In this document: positions 45,140 through 53,548 of the stretch, piece after piece
Layout of the letters: each line of letters starts with the position of its first letter
Numbering within the stretch: position 1 is the first letter of the stretch
From: a bacterium
GTDB lineage: Bacteria > CSSED10-310 > JAFGSJ01
Reading direction: 5' to 3'
Length of the DNA: 53,548 nucleotides
NCBI GenBank assembly: GCA_016934675.1
Contig: JAFGSJ010000089.1
Span: 1-53,548, forward strand
Made by a program: the position numbers and the translations under genes
Notes under the pieces: generated by a model
What the model was told of the DNA's origin: nothing
Databases searched by the model: none
Seen by the model: the letters and a program-made list of their open reading frames with translations, nothing else

Positions 45140-46126
45140 ATGAAGACGGTACTACTGAGAAGCTTGTTATCCTGGCTTGTGGTCTGTGTTTTACTGTGTT
45201 GGGTGGCACTTGTTCCGGCCATACTGGCTCAAGATATGTTGAATATCAACACGGCCAGTATCGCGGAATTGGATTCCTTGCCGGGTATTTCCCGGGCAAT
45301 TGCAGAGCGAATCGTTGACTATCGAAACAATAACGGTCCTTTTACTTCAGCGGAACAACTGCTCGAGGTTAATGGCATTGGATCAAAGACCCTCGAAAAA
45401 TTTGGAGACCTGATCGTCTTTTTCGATGTTGAGACGGGAACAGGAACAGAGGGATCGACCATGGCTCGACCAGCACCCGTACCTGCCCAACCTACCGTAG
45501 ATCAGATTTTAGCCCGCTTTGCACATGAACCGACCATTGCCGAGGTCCAGCGAGCTGCGATCAAACATGCCGGTATTCATATTGGTGATATTGAAAAATG
45601 GCGGCGAAACGTGCGACTTCAAGCCTTTGTCCCGGGGACCACCTTCAGATTCGACAAGTACGATCGCGAAAACAGTACGTATCGTCTCTCACAGAATATC
45701 GATTTTCGCGATGAACCGGACCGCTACATCCTTGGTCCTGATGAGTACACGATTTCCAACTATGATTACGAATATTGGAAATATCAGATCGGTTTCGATT
45801 GGGACCTGAATGAATTCGTTTACAGTAATGATCAGTTGAAGGTCAGGGACGAGGCCGAAGACCTGATTGATTTCAAGATGAAAATCGTCGAGGAAGTCAC
45901 CAGACTGTATTTTGATCGACGGCGGTTACAGATCGATATGCTTTTAGAGTCGACCGGCAATCGTAAGGCCAGTCTTGATAAAGAACTGCGTCTCGAGGAA
46001 ATGACAGCCCTGCTCGATTCAATGACCGGTGGCTATTTCCTTGAGCAGATCGAAGACCAGGAACCCGGCCATACGGCCCAACAGGGTCCAGAGCAAGGAG
46101 TCATTGACCATGAAAGCAATCGTTAG
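45140..46126 (+). CDS. Secreted helix-hairpin-helix (ComEA-like) protein with shared C-terminal module
   Basis: The 328-aa protein has a signal peptide (VVCVLLCWVALVPAILAQ) and a ComEA-type helix-hairpin-helix pair (about 33-93: NINTASIAELDSLPGISRAI and the GPFTSAEQLLEVNGIGSKTL half). ComEA binds DNA in competence systems, but HhH domains of this type are common and binding here is not shown. A Pro/Ala linker leads to a C-terminal module (about 180-310) beginning QNIDFRDEPDRYILGPDEY, with VTRLYFDRRRLQIDML. That motif resembles the preceding protein's C-terminus. AGGAG at 45126-45130 selects ATG 45140 over the earlier GTG. Its 3' end overlaps the next gene by 17 bp. Confidence 0.78.
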   Translation: MKTVLLRSLLSWLVVCVLLCWVALVPAILAQDMLNINTASIAELDSLPGISRAIAERIVDYRNNNGPFTSAEQLLEVNGIGSKTLEKFGDLIVFFDVETGTGTEGSTMARPAPVPAQPTVDQILARFAHEPTIAEVQRAAIKHAGIHIGDIEKWRRNVRLQAFVPGTTFRFDKYDRENSTYRLSQNIDFRDEPDRYILGPDEYTISNYDYEYWKYQIGFDWDLNEFVYSNDQLKVRDEAEDLIDFKMKIVEEVTRLYFDRRRLQIDMLLESTGNRKASLDKELRLEEMTALLDSMTGGYFLEQIEDQEPGHTAQQGPEQGVIDHESNR

Positions 46127-49100
46127 TATTCTGCTATTGATCGTACCGGGGCTACTCTGGCAGGGATGCGATCTCGATGCCCAGATCGATCCTCAAGATT
46201 ACAATCAAGAGGTGGAAATTGTCAATGTGGACGTGGTCCCCCTTGTTACCGGTTTGAATTATCCGACCACGGTCCGCACCATCGACTCGGATGACCCGAT
46301 CGGGACCGGAGAGGGCAGTGTTCTGCAGAAGGGAAACCTTCTGATCACCAATGCCGGAAGTTGGGGCAATCACGCCAACTCGATCATCGAAGTCGATCCC
46401 CGCAACGGTAACACCTTTTTCTTTTCGGACGGCGATTTGACTGATTTGTATGGCGAGCCGGCCACGGATCGTCCGGTCAGTATAACTTTTCCCAATGGTT
46501 ATCCCTGGGTGGTCAATGCGACCTGGTGTTATGGCTCGGTTTCAATCCTCGACACGAATCCCGGTCGGGGTTTTGATGGACCGAATTCACGTTCCGGGGA
46601 ACCGATTAACGGTCCATTTAATGAAGGTAGTTACGGATGCAGTGATTTCAAACTGACTGCTGTCTCAGTCACTCCGTCGGATGGCTCGTCTTATGTTTCG
46701 CTCTATTCAACCATCGTGGTCCGTTTCTCACTTCCGGTCAATCCCTCTTCGATTAACACCAATACATTTGTGGTTGATCTCGATGACTGTGAGATTCCCA
46801 CGGGCATGTCCAATGAAATCACTCTTGGCCCGGTCGAGGGTAGTTACTATTTTTCGAACGATTTGCGGACCGTCACTTTTCAGCCGCAACAGCCGCTGGT
46901 CTCGAGCACGGTTTATGAACTGACCCAATATGAAGTCACCCTGTCTGAAGACATCGTGGATATTTATGGCAACCATTTCGATGCCGATGTGTCCACACCT
47001 GAGGATGAGGAGGACTACGTGATTTCATTCACGACGGAGATCGAATTGGCTCCGCCCTACATCTACTCGTATTTTCCGGCACAGGGTCAGCAGACTTCGA
47101 CTTATACCGCAGTTATCCTCTATTTTTCCGAGCCGATCAGACAGGATTCCGTGGACGAACACTCGTTCAAGCTGATCAAAGGGGCCGCGGGCGATTATCA
47201 GCAGTGGGACGAAATCACGGGCGATAAATATTACTATTACAGCAATCGCATTCTTTCCTATATTCCGGATGACCCGGACTGGGTCGAGGAATCGCTCTAT
47301 ACCATTTTTGCGACCGGGACGTTGCCGGGCGGTTTTCCTGGAATTCAGGACCGGGCCGGCAATGCGCTCGATGGCAATTTGAACGGTATCGCCGGTGGCA
47401 ATTTCTGGAGCACTTTCAATACTCACGGCAATGAGGAATCGCCCTGGGTCGTTTTTATTATTCCGGGCCCGGGCGAGACGAATGTATCGGTAAACACTAC
47501 TGTTTTTGTCCTTTTTTCTGAACCGCTCGCCGGCGAAACCATCAACAACGAGACTTTCCAGTTATGGTCCGGTAATCAGCAGATTTATGGTTATATCTCC
47601 CGGGCGAACGGATATATTGAAGCTACTTTTGAACCGTATGATCCTCTGCCGTACGATGCCCGGATCGATGTTCTGCTGACATCAGCGATTCAGGACAGCG
47701 AGGGTGTCCCGCTCGATGGCAACCATGATGGTATCGGCGGCGATGATTTTCACAGTCGCTTCTTCACCGGTCAAGACCCGCAGAATACACCGCCTCAGGT
47801 AGCATCGATCGTGCCAGGCGATGGTCAAACTGGAGTATCGATAACGACCACGGTCAATGTGACCTTTACCAAACAGATCAATCCGTTGACAGTAGACGGG
47901 ACGACTTTTTTCCTGCAGCAGGGCGCGACCAATATTCCCGCCACCGTAGTGGTCCAGACCGGTAATACCGCGGCAATATTGACGCCAAACAGTCCGCTTA
48001 ACTATCTGACTACCTATACCGTGACCCTGACCGATAGTATTACCGATCTGGATGGCCGGGCCTTGGATGGTGATTATGATACTGTGCCAGGGGGCAATTT
48101 TAGCAGTACTTTTACGACCATGACCGACCCCAGCACAGTCCCGCCGTTTGTGGCCTCGACCGATCCGGCCGAAGGGGCAACGACTGTTGTCCCGGGGACT
48201 GACCTGGTCGTCACTTTTTCAGAACCGATGAACCCAGCCACAGTGGTGGTGAACACTTCCTTCACCCTCAGTATAAGTGGTGGCGGGGCCAATGTGAACG
48301 GCTCGTTATCCTGGGACGGGACCAACACGATCGCAACCTTTGTTCCCAGCAGCCCTCTGGCCGAGGTGACAGCCTACGACCTGGTCCTGACAACAACATG
48401 CCAGGATGCTACCGGGAACGGTCTTGACGGCAGCGATCCTCCCGATGGCGTGACTGGCCCGGATTACTCGAAAACACCCCTGTTTACCACCGGCGTCACC
48501 GTGGACCTGGTTTTGAACGAAGTTATGCCCGACCCGAACTCTGATTGGGATGACTCGGGCGGGTATAATTCGACGGATGATGAATGGGTCGAAATCTATA
48601 ATGCCAGCAGCGGTCCCATCAATCTGAACGGTTATTACCTGACTGATACGAATACGGCTAATATCACCTTTACGTTTGGTTCGGAAATCCTGAATGCCGG
48701 ACAATACCGGGTCGTGATCGCCGGGGATGAAGGGGTAAATCTCAGTCTGAATAATTCCGGAACGAATGAAGCAGTCCATTTGTTCGATAGCACGGCCACG
48801 GAACAGGATGTCTTTTACTATAACACATCGAGTGACGATCGGTCCTGGCAACGAATTCCCAATGGCGCGGGCGGCTGGGTCCAATCGAATTCCTGTGGCG
48901 CGCCGGGCGGCGGTACGACCGGCTGCCCCACACCGGGCTCAGCCAATTATCCAGCCACGCTTGCCCCGTTCTGCCCGGGCACCATTTCGGGTCGGGTTCC
49001 GCAAAATCCGATGGGTAGTGCCGATGGCTTTTATCAGCCGCTCCTGATCGATAATTGGGGCTTTGGCGGCATAACCTACGGCGGTGAAGCGCCCGATATT

Positions 49101-49703
49101 GACGCACCTTACAACGAGCAGTACTTTGCATCACACCCGATGCTCAATGATATTTATGTTTTCGATTTCAATAGCGGCTTTTTCCCGCTCGGTGGTTATG
49201 TCCCGGAATTGATCGAGGGCCCCGGGCAACTCGTGTATGTGCCCCAGAAAGACGAGCACGGTCAAGCACTGACTGCTCAAGGAACGCTGTATACCGTCAT
49301 CCCGAATTGGGATAGCATTGCTATCTTTCAGCTCATTCCTTCGGGACCGATTGGCACAAGTGACGTGTATACGACCGTGGACCGGACCAAGACGGTTGAA
49401 TTTGTGCCCGAGGCCAAAGACCCGACCAACCCGCCCCTGATGTGTCCGATCGATATCGTTTACGATCAGACCAGCGATCACCTTTTTGTGGCCAACCGTG
49501 GTAATGGTTCCGTGACCGAACTGGACTTGGACGGGACCGTAATGAAGATCTATAAAACCAACCTGGGCTACATGAATTTGACCAGTCTTGATCTCGCTGA
49601 CTGGGGCGAGGGAAGGGTTATTGTCCTGACGACGACCGGCGGCCAATATGTCAACGAGGCCAGCGGTCCCAAGGGGGTCTTATACTACTTTGCACTTCCC
49701 TGA
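46110..49703 (+). CDS. Large surface lipoprotein with five Big_5-like domains, a lamin-tail domain and propeller-like ends
   Basis: The 1197-aa lipoprotein has a lipobox ending LLWQGC. An N-terminal region (about 30-170) with NAGSWGNHANSIIEVD is propeller-like. Five SbsA/Big_5-type repeats start near residues 179, 312, 441, 561 and 675; each carries the pattern P..G...V....I.V.FS-P. A lamin-tail domain (about 800-940; LVLNEVMPDPN, DEWVEIYNASSGPINLNGYY) follows. A C-terminal propeller-like segment ends the protein (DIVYDQTSDHLFVANRGNGS). This domain set is typical of extracellular adhesion or envelope proteins. AAGGAG at 46095-46100 gives a nine-base spacer to ATG 46110, so the longer upstream frame is rejected. 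Function is inferred from domains only. Confidence 0.88.
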   Translation: MKAIVSILLLIVPGLLWQGCDLDAQIDPQDYNQEVEIVNVDVVPLVTGLNYPTTVRTIDSDDPIGTGEGSVLQKGNLLITNAGSWGNHANSIIEVDPRNGNTFFFSDGDLTDLYGEPATDRPVSITFPNGYPWVVNATWCYGSVSILDTNPGRGFDGPNSRSGEPINGPFNEGSYGCSDFKLTAVSVTPSDGSSYVSLYSTIVVRFSLPVNPSSINTNTFVVDLDDCEIPTGMSNEITLGPVEGSYYFSNDLRTVTFQPQQPLVSSTVYELTQYEVTLSEDIVDIYGNHFDADVSTPEDEEDYVISFTTEIELAPPYIYSYFPAQGQQTSTYTAVILYFSEPIRQDSVDEHSFKLIKGAAGDYQQWDEITGDKYYYYSNRILSYIPDDPDWVEESLYTIFATGTLPGGFPGIQDRAGNALDGNLNGIAGGNFWSTFNTHGNEESPWVVFIIPGPGETNVSVNTTVFVLFSEPLAGETINNETFQLWSGNQQIYGYISRANGYIEATFEPYDPLPYDARIDVLLTSAIQDSEGVPLDGNHDGIGGDDFHSRFFTGQDPQNTPPQVASIVPGDGQTGVSITTTVNVTFTKQINPLTVDGTTFFLQQGATNIPATVVVQTGNTAAILTPNSPLNYLTTYTVTLTDSITDLDGRALDGDYDTVPGGNFSSTFTTMTDPSTVPPFVASTDPAEGATTVVPGTDLVVTFSEPMNPATVVVNTSFTLSISGGGANVNGSLSWDGTNTIATFVPSSPLAEVTAYDLVLTTTCQDATGNGLDGSDPPDGVTGPDYSKTPLFTTGVTVDLVLNEVMPDPNSDWDDSGGYNSTDDEWVEIYNASSGPINLNGYYLTDTNTANITFTFGSEILNAGQYRVVIAGDEGVNLSLNNSGTNEAVHLFDSTATEQDVFYYNTSSDDRSWQRIPNGAGGWVQSNSCGAPGGGTTGCPTPGSANYPATLAPFCPGTISGRVPQNPMGSADGFYQPLLIDNWGFGGITYGGEAPDIDAPYNEQYFASHPMLNDIYVFDFNSGFFPLGGYVPELIEGPGQLVYVPQKDEHGQALTAQGTLYTVIPNWDSIAIFQLIPSGPIGTSDVYTTVDRTKTVEFVPEAKDPTNPPLMCPIDIVYDQTSDHLFVANRGNGSVTELDLDGTVMKIYKTNLGYMNLTSLDLADWGEGRVIVLTTTGGQYVNEASGPKGVLYYFALP

Positions 49704-49851
49704 AAAAGGAGACCCCATTAGCTGACAGTAGATGGATGAGATGAGTGAAGGATTTTGATCGTTTCAGGAAAAAGCCCATTTTTCCCTTGAACTGTCCCTC
49801 CTTGTCTTATGAGAACCACAAGACGCTTTCCGGGTCCATGAAGCATCAATA

Positions 49852-49880
49852 TTGACTTGACCGGGTAAGAGCAATACTAC
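49852..49880 (+). promoter_or_regulatory. Promoter candidate for the carbamoyltransferase operon
   Basis: TTGACT (49852-49857), a 17-bp spacer and TACTAC (49875-49880) lie about 60 bases before ATG 49940. The -35 is good and the -10 moderate. The rest of the 236-bp gap holds no element I recognise. Confidence 0.42.
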
Positions 49881-49939
49881 TTCTCTTTAAAATTCATTTT
49901 CAGTATCGGTCCTTGCTTGAATCCAAGAGGAGTCTTTGA

Positions 49940-51757
49940 ATGAATATATTGGGAATTTCAGCTTTCTATCACGACAGTGCCGCCGCTCTTGTCCGAGATG
50001 GTGACATCGTTGCCGCTGCTCAGGAGGAACGCTTTACCCGCAAAAAACACGATCCTGGTTTTCCGACGAATGCAGTCAAATCCTGCTTGAAAATCGCCGG
50101 TATCTCTGCACAAGAACTCGATTATATTTGTTTTTATGACAAACCCTTACTCAAGTTTGAGCGACTGCTCAAAACGTATCTTAATTACGCACCAGTCGGC
50201 ATTGCCTCTTTTTTGACTTCGATGCCGCTCTGGCTCAAACAGAAATTGTGGTTACCGGATATTATTCACGAGCAGGTCTCATCATCAGCTCAAGTGTTGT
50301 TTACCGACCATCATGAGTCTCATGCGGCCAGCGCCTTTTTCCCGTCTCCGTTCCAACAGGCGGCAATTTTGACGCTTGATGGTGTGGGCGAGTGGGCTAC
50401 CGCTTCATTTGGTCGTGGCCATGATAACAAGATTTCACTGATTTCGGAGATACATTTTCCTCATTCGTTGGGTTTGCTCTATTCCGCCTTTACCTACTAT
50501 ACCGGTTTTAAAGTCAATTCGGGTGAATATAAGCTCATGGGTCTGGCGCCGTATGGCGAGCCCAAATATGTCGATTTGATTTATGACAAGCTGATCACGG
50601 TCAGAGACGATGGATCGTTTTGGCTCGATATGAAATACTTTAATTACTGTGCCGGACTGACCATGACCAACAGCCGCTTTCATCGCCTGTTTGGCGGACC
50701 GCCCCGCCAACCCGAGTCGCAGGTCACTCAGAAGGACATGGACCTGGCCCGCTCGGTCCAGATCGTGACCGAGGAGATCATGCTCAAACTTGCCCGGCAT
50801 GTGTATCGGGAGACAGGTGAGCAGAACCTGTGTCTGGCCGGTGGGGTCGCGCTCAATTGCGTGGGCAACGGTCGGCTGTTGCGGGAAGGACCGTTTCAAA
50901 ACATCTGGATCCAACCCGCTGCCGGTGATGCGGGTGGGGCTCTCGGGACCGCCTTGTTTAACTGGTACCAGTTGTTGGACCATCCCCGCAAGGTCGACGG
51001 ACAGCATGATCTTCAGAAAGCCTCTCTGCTCGGGCCCCGGTTCAGCGACGAGGAAATCGAACGCTTCCTGTCCAAGCATGGCTATGTCGGGCATCGTTAT
51101 GCCCGGGAAGAACTGGCCCCTAAAATTGCCGAACTGATCGCCAGCGAAAAAGTGATCGGATTGCTCCAGGGCTGTATGGAATTCGGTCCGCGGGCCCTGG
51201 GTTGTCGCAGTATCATCGGGGACGCCCGCTCGAAACAGATGCAGTCTATCATGAACCTGAAGATCAAGTTCCGGGAATCGTTCCGGCCCTTTGCTCCTAC
51301 CGTCTTGGCCGAACACGTCTCCGAATACTTCGAGATCGACTGCGAGAGTCCCTATATGTTGCTGGTGGCCCATGTCAGAGACAAATACCGCTATCAAATG
51401 ACCGAGGAACAGCAGAAACTGTTTGGCATTGACAAACTGAACATAGCCCGTTCGACCATCCCAGCCATTACCCATGTCGATTATTCGGCCCGACTCCAGA
51501 CCGTCAAACGGGAGGATAATCCCTTGTATTACGATATCATCAACACCTTTTATCAGAAAACGGGTTGCCCGGTCATCATCAATACCTCGTTCAATGTCCG
51601 GGGTGAGCCCATTGTCTGTTCTCCTGCCGATGCCTATACCTGTTTCATGCGGACCAACATGGATTATCTCGTTTTGGAAAATTTCCTGCTCGACAAGAAC
51701 GAACAACCCGCTTTCGCCGATGTCGTCGATTGGCGCAAAGAGTTCCCCCTTGATTGA
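49940..51757 (+). CDS. Carbamoyltransferase, NodU/CmcH family
   Basis: The 605-aa enzyme transfers a carbamoyl group from carbamoyl phosphate (via carbamoyl-AMP) to a hydroxyl on sugars, antibiotics or toxins. The N-terminal Kae1-like domain has ILGISAFYHDSAAALV, metal-binding HHESHAASAFF and ILTLDGVGEWATA; the C-terminal YrdC-like half has CMEFGPRALGCRSIIGD and CPVIINTSFNVRGEPI. All expected motifs are present and the length is standard. AGAGGAG precedes ATG 49940 by eight bases. The next gene is sxtJ-like, an association first noted in saxitoxin loci but common in glycan clusters. Confidence 0.93.
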   Translation: MNILGISAFYHDSAAALVRDGDIVAAAQEERFTRKKHDPGFPTNAVKSCLKIAGISAQELDYICFYDKPLLKFERLLKTYLNYAPVGIASFLTSMPLWLKQKLWLPDIIHEQVSSSAQVLFTDHHESHAASAFFPSPFQQAAILTLDGVGEWATASFGRGHDNKISLISEIHFPHSLGLLYSAFTYYTGFKVNSGEYKLMGLAPYGEPKYVDLIYDKLITVRDDGSFWLDMKYFNYCAGLTMTNSRFHRLFGGPPRQPESQVTQKDMDLARSVQIVTEEIMLKLARHVYRETGEQNLCLAGGVALNCVGNGRLLREGPFQNIWIQPAAGDAGGALGTALFNWYQLLDHPRKVDGQHDLQKASLLGPRFSDEEIERFLSKHGYVGHRYAREELAPKIAELIASEKVIGLLQGCMEFGPRALGCRSIIGDARSKQMQSIMNLKIKFRESFRPFAPTVLAEHVSEYFEIDCESPYMLLVAHVRDKYRYQMTEEQQKLFGIDKLNIARSTIPAITHVDYSARLQTVKREDNPLYYDIINTFYQKTGCPVIINTSFNVRGEPIVCSPADAYTCFMRTNMDYLVLENFLLDKNEQPAFADVVDWRKEFPLD

Positions 51758-51773
51758 AAGAGGCTGGTTGATT

Positions 51774-52190
51774 ATGAAAGATATCGATAATGTTCCACCA
51801 GGTGAATTGAGAAAATTCGGGATTGCCTTCTGTGTCTTTTTAACGCTTTTCGCCACTTTTTTCATCTGGCGTCATGGCTGGCTGGTCTCGCCTATTACGG
51901 GTTCGTTGCTGGGCCTGGCCGGCATCTTTTTGATCATGGGCCTGGCCCTGCCCCGACAATTGCAACCCGTATTCAAAGTCTGGATGATCCTCGCCCGGGC
52001 TCTGGGCTGGCTCAATACCAAAATCCTGTTGACCCTGGTTTATTATCTCATTTTTGCCCCTTTCAGCCTGATTATCCGACTGTGTGGCGGTGATCTGTTG
52101 AAAGAGAAATATAATCCGGACTGCTCCACGTTCTGGATCCAGCGCGAGAATAAGAACCCTTGCCCGGAACGCTATCAGAAGCAATTCTGA
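51774..52190 (+). CDS. SxtJ family small membrane protein
   Basis: The 138-aa protein starts PPGELRKFGIAFC and has three or four hydrophobic segments (AFCVFLTLFATFFIW, LLGLAGIFLIMGLALP, LLTLVYYLIFAPFSLIIRL). This is the SxtJ pattern, including the terminal YNPDCSTFW motif. SxtJ genes follow NodU-type carbamoyltransferases in many genomes; the role is unknown and may be to hold the enzyme at the membrane. ATG 51774 lies 16 bases after the carbamoyltransferase stop. A small DUF5989-type gene that often follows was not found here. Confidence 0.85.
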   Translation: MKDIDNVPPGELRKFGIAFCVFLTLFATFFIWRHGWLVSPITGSLLGLAGIFLIMGLALPRQLQPVFKVWMILARALGWLNTKILLTLVYYLIFAPFSLIIRLCGGDLLKEKYNPDCSTFWIQRENKNPCPERYQKQF

Positions 52191-52271
52191 TTTGAATGAA
52201 GAAGCTTATTAATCCCGTTAGAGATTGTGGTAACTGGCTCGAACCATTCCGCTGAAATGAGGATAGAAACC

Positions 52272-53306
52272 ATGGTTTTCACCGGCTTGTTTGTGATTCT
52301 GATCATTGTCCTGGGTGCTCCTTTTTTGGTGAAGAAGGTGGAAGAGCAACTCGAAGTCTTCCTCTTTGTCATGGGGTGTCTGGCCGTGACGATCACTTCG
52401 CAGTGGAGTGGGCATCTGATCAAGGAAGCTTTGGTCGAACCGATTAAAATAACCATGGCTGTCTTAGTGGCCGGATTTGTCTTCATGAAATTGCAGAAAC
52501 CGTTCAGCAGCCAGGTTAATCGACTGGTGGAATTGCTTGGGACCAAGCTCTTTGTCTTCCTGGTCGTTGTGGCTCTCGGTATTTTCGCCAGTGTCATAAC
52601 CGCGATTATTTCTGCGATCATCCTGGTTGCGATAATAAGCGGATTGACCTTGAGCAGGAAAAACGAGATTCTGTTCGTGGTCATATCATGTTTTTCGATC
52701 GGATTGGGCGCTGCCCTGACCCCGATCGGGGAACCACTTTCGACCATCGTGGTCGCCAAACTCAGAGACGCACCCTACCAGGCGGATTTCTTTTTTTTAC
52801 TCAAACACTTATGGTTATATGTGCTGCCCGGTATCTTCGCTTTGGGAATTGTAGGAGCGATAGTCGTGCCGGGTCAACATGGACAACAGAGTACTTTAAC
52901 TGAAAATGAAGCGGAGAGTTTACACAGTGTCTGGAGCCGGACCGGCAAGGTATATTTGTTCGTGATGGCCCTGGTTTTCCTGGGCCAGGGCTTTAAGCCG
53001 ATTATCGATGCCTATATCGTCAAGATACCTTATCAAGGTCTTTACTGGTTAAATACCGTTTCGGCCATACTCGATAATGCTACCCTGGCCGCTGCCGAGA
53101 TCGGACCGAGTATGGGCCTGCTCCAAATCAAATCAGCGTTGATCGCTCTTTTGCTTTCAGGAGGGATGCTGATTCCCGGCAATATCCCGAACATCATCTC
53201 CGCCGGAAAACTCAAGATCACCAGCACAGAATGGGCCCTGGTCGGTGTCCCGCTCGGCCTGGTCCTGCTTGGCATATATTTCGTGCTCATGCTCGCCTTT
53301 AACTGA
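52272..53306 (+). CDS. DUF1646 family ion transporter-like membrane protein
   Basis: The 344-aa protein has about nine to ten membrane segments, starting VFTGLFVILIIVLGAPFL. Motifs GAALTPIGEPLSTIVVAKL and GGMLIPGNIPNIISAGKL, arranged in two halves, resemble Na+/H+ (NhaD) and arsenite carriers of the ion-transporter superfamily. DUF1646 is uncharacterised. I place the start at ATG 52272 after GAGGA (52259-52263) with an 8-nt spacer rather than the upstream GTG. It follows the SxtJ-like gene by 81 bases and may be unrelated to carbamoylation. Confidence 0.82.
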   Translation: MVFTGLFVILIIVLGAPFLVKKVEEQLEVFLFVMGCLAVTITSQWSGHLIKEALVEPIKITMAVLVAGFVFMKLQKPFSSQVNRLVELLGTKLFVFLVVVALGIFASVITAIISAIILVAIISGLTLSRKNEILFVVISCFSIGLGAALTPIGEPLSTIVVAKLRDAPYQADFFFLLKHLWLYVLPGIFALGIVGAIVVPGQHGQQSTLTENEAESLHSVWSRTGKVYLFVMALVFLGQGFKPIIDAYIVKIPYQGLYWLNTVSAILDNATLAAAEIGPSMGLLQIKSALIALLLSGGMLIPGNIPNIISAGKLKITSTEWALVGVPLGLVLLGIYFVLMLAFN

Positions 53307-53548
53307 TGTCCGTGCCAAAACCTGTTTGTCTGAGAACCTGTCATCATATTGTCAACCTGATCGGCAGCGACGCAGCCGGGTGAAATTGCGGACATAGGCC
53401 ATCACCACCTTGAAAGGCGGTGCTTCGGACCTACGGTAGTCGTCGCTACGCGACGGATCAGGATAGTGATGGTCCAGTTCAGCTTATGGCGTGGTCAAAA
53501 ATAACTCGGCATTTTTACATCTCATCCCGTCTTCGCCAATGCTACGAC
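53307..53548. repeat. Palindromic intergenic DNA at the right end
   Basis: This non-coding stretch holds two hairpins. CACC-A-CCTT / AAGG-C-GGTG (53403-53422) has one mismatch, and CGTCGC-TAC-GCGACG (53441-53455) is perfect. A related GCTACG word recurs at the window's end (53540-53545). The pattern looks like a REP-type intergenic repeat; only one copy is visible, so repetition is inferred. No gene begins before the window ends. Confidence 0.4.

Noticed and set aside
45140..46126. A DNA-uptake (competence) operon because of the ComEA-like domain
   Set aside because: No comEC, comF or pilus genes are near; the HhH domain alone does not define competence.
49675..49725. 7-bp stem (GGGGTCT/AGACCCC) around the stop of the 46110 gene as a terminator
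   Set aside because: The loop is about 29 nt, and no T-run follows, so it is unlikely to terminate transcription.
1..53548. CRISPR array, tRNA or rRNA genes
   Set aside because: No regular short direct repeats with spacers, no cloverleaf-like sequence and no rRNA-like conserved blocks were seen on reading; a dedicated tRNA scan was not run.

Overview
The window looks like a chromosomal piece from an uncultured, diderm (Gram-negative-type) heterotrophic bacterium. The evidence for a diderm is two lipoproteins with clear lipoboxes, a SurA-like periplasmic protein, an M23 envelope peptidase beside secA, and several secreted proteins. I cannot name the phylum from sequence alone. The mix (Ser/Thr kinases with TPRs, zinc-ribbon proteins, HEAT and VCBS proteins, Big_5/lamin-tail proteins, SxtJ-type carbamoyltransferase locus) fits a deltaproteobacteria-like or candidate-phylum lineage. 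Genes are dense, GTG/TTG starts are common, and Shine-Dalgarno sites are clear. I saw no rRNA, tRNA or CRISPR array.

Layout. (1) 1-5064 is a scarred, mobile-element region. It holds an IS66-type element (frameshifted tnpA, tnpB, tnpC) that carries a DUF4338/DruA-like gene. The element abuts a HEAT-repeat gene that has lost its 5' end. A conserved hypothetical gene and a VCBS-repeat remnant follow. (2) 5096-24609 is a long co-directional run: M23 peptidase, secA, DUF167, a secreted protein, a 1238-aa zinc-ribbon/kinase/TPR protein, hutI, lon, a zinc-ribbon protein, a small helical protein, a PAS histidine kinase, a SurA-N-like protein, an HD-domain protein, a LeuC-LeuD-fused aconitase-family enzyme and a CitD-CitE fusion. 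Many neighbours overlap or nearly touch. (3) 24610-25866 has an orphan MshEN-domain gene, a NifU-C scaffold gene on the opposite strand, and a strong plus-strand terminator placed oddly beyond it. (4) 25987-33783 is a surface-glycan region: SDR, neuB, neuC, convergent neuD, a class V aminotransferase, a PglK-like ABC exporter and a GNAT-like protein. (5) 33836-41870 on the minus strand holds a 1921-aa protein with one degenerate and one apparently active kinase-like domain, and a sulfatase-fold lipoprotein with Thr in place of the formylglycine Cys. (6) 42188-49703 has a DUF4013 membrane protein and a three-gene secreted operon: a sensor/propeller-like protein with an acidic tract, a helix-hairpin-helix protein sharing its C-terminal module, and a 1197-aa lipoprotein with five Big_5-like domains and a lamin-tail domain. 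(7) 49940-53306 has a NodU/CmcH carbamoyltransferase, SxtJ and a DUF1646 transporter. The window ends in palindromic non-coding DNA.

How it fits together. Region 2 mixes protein export and quality control (SecA, SurA-like, Lon), signalling (kinase-TPR, histidine kinase, HD protein) and carbon metabolism (HutI, LeuCD-like, CitDE). Regions 4 and 7 point to cell-surface glycan with a nonulosonic acid and carbamoyl decoration; neuA and most glycosyltransferases must lie elsewhere. The features most worth follow-up are the giant tandem-kinase protein, the DruA-like gene inside an IS66 element, the LeuCD/CitDE pair without CitF, and the shared C-terminal module of the 42948-46126 genes.
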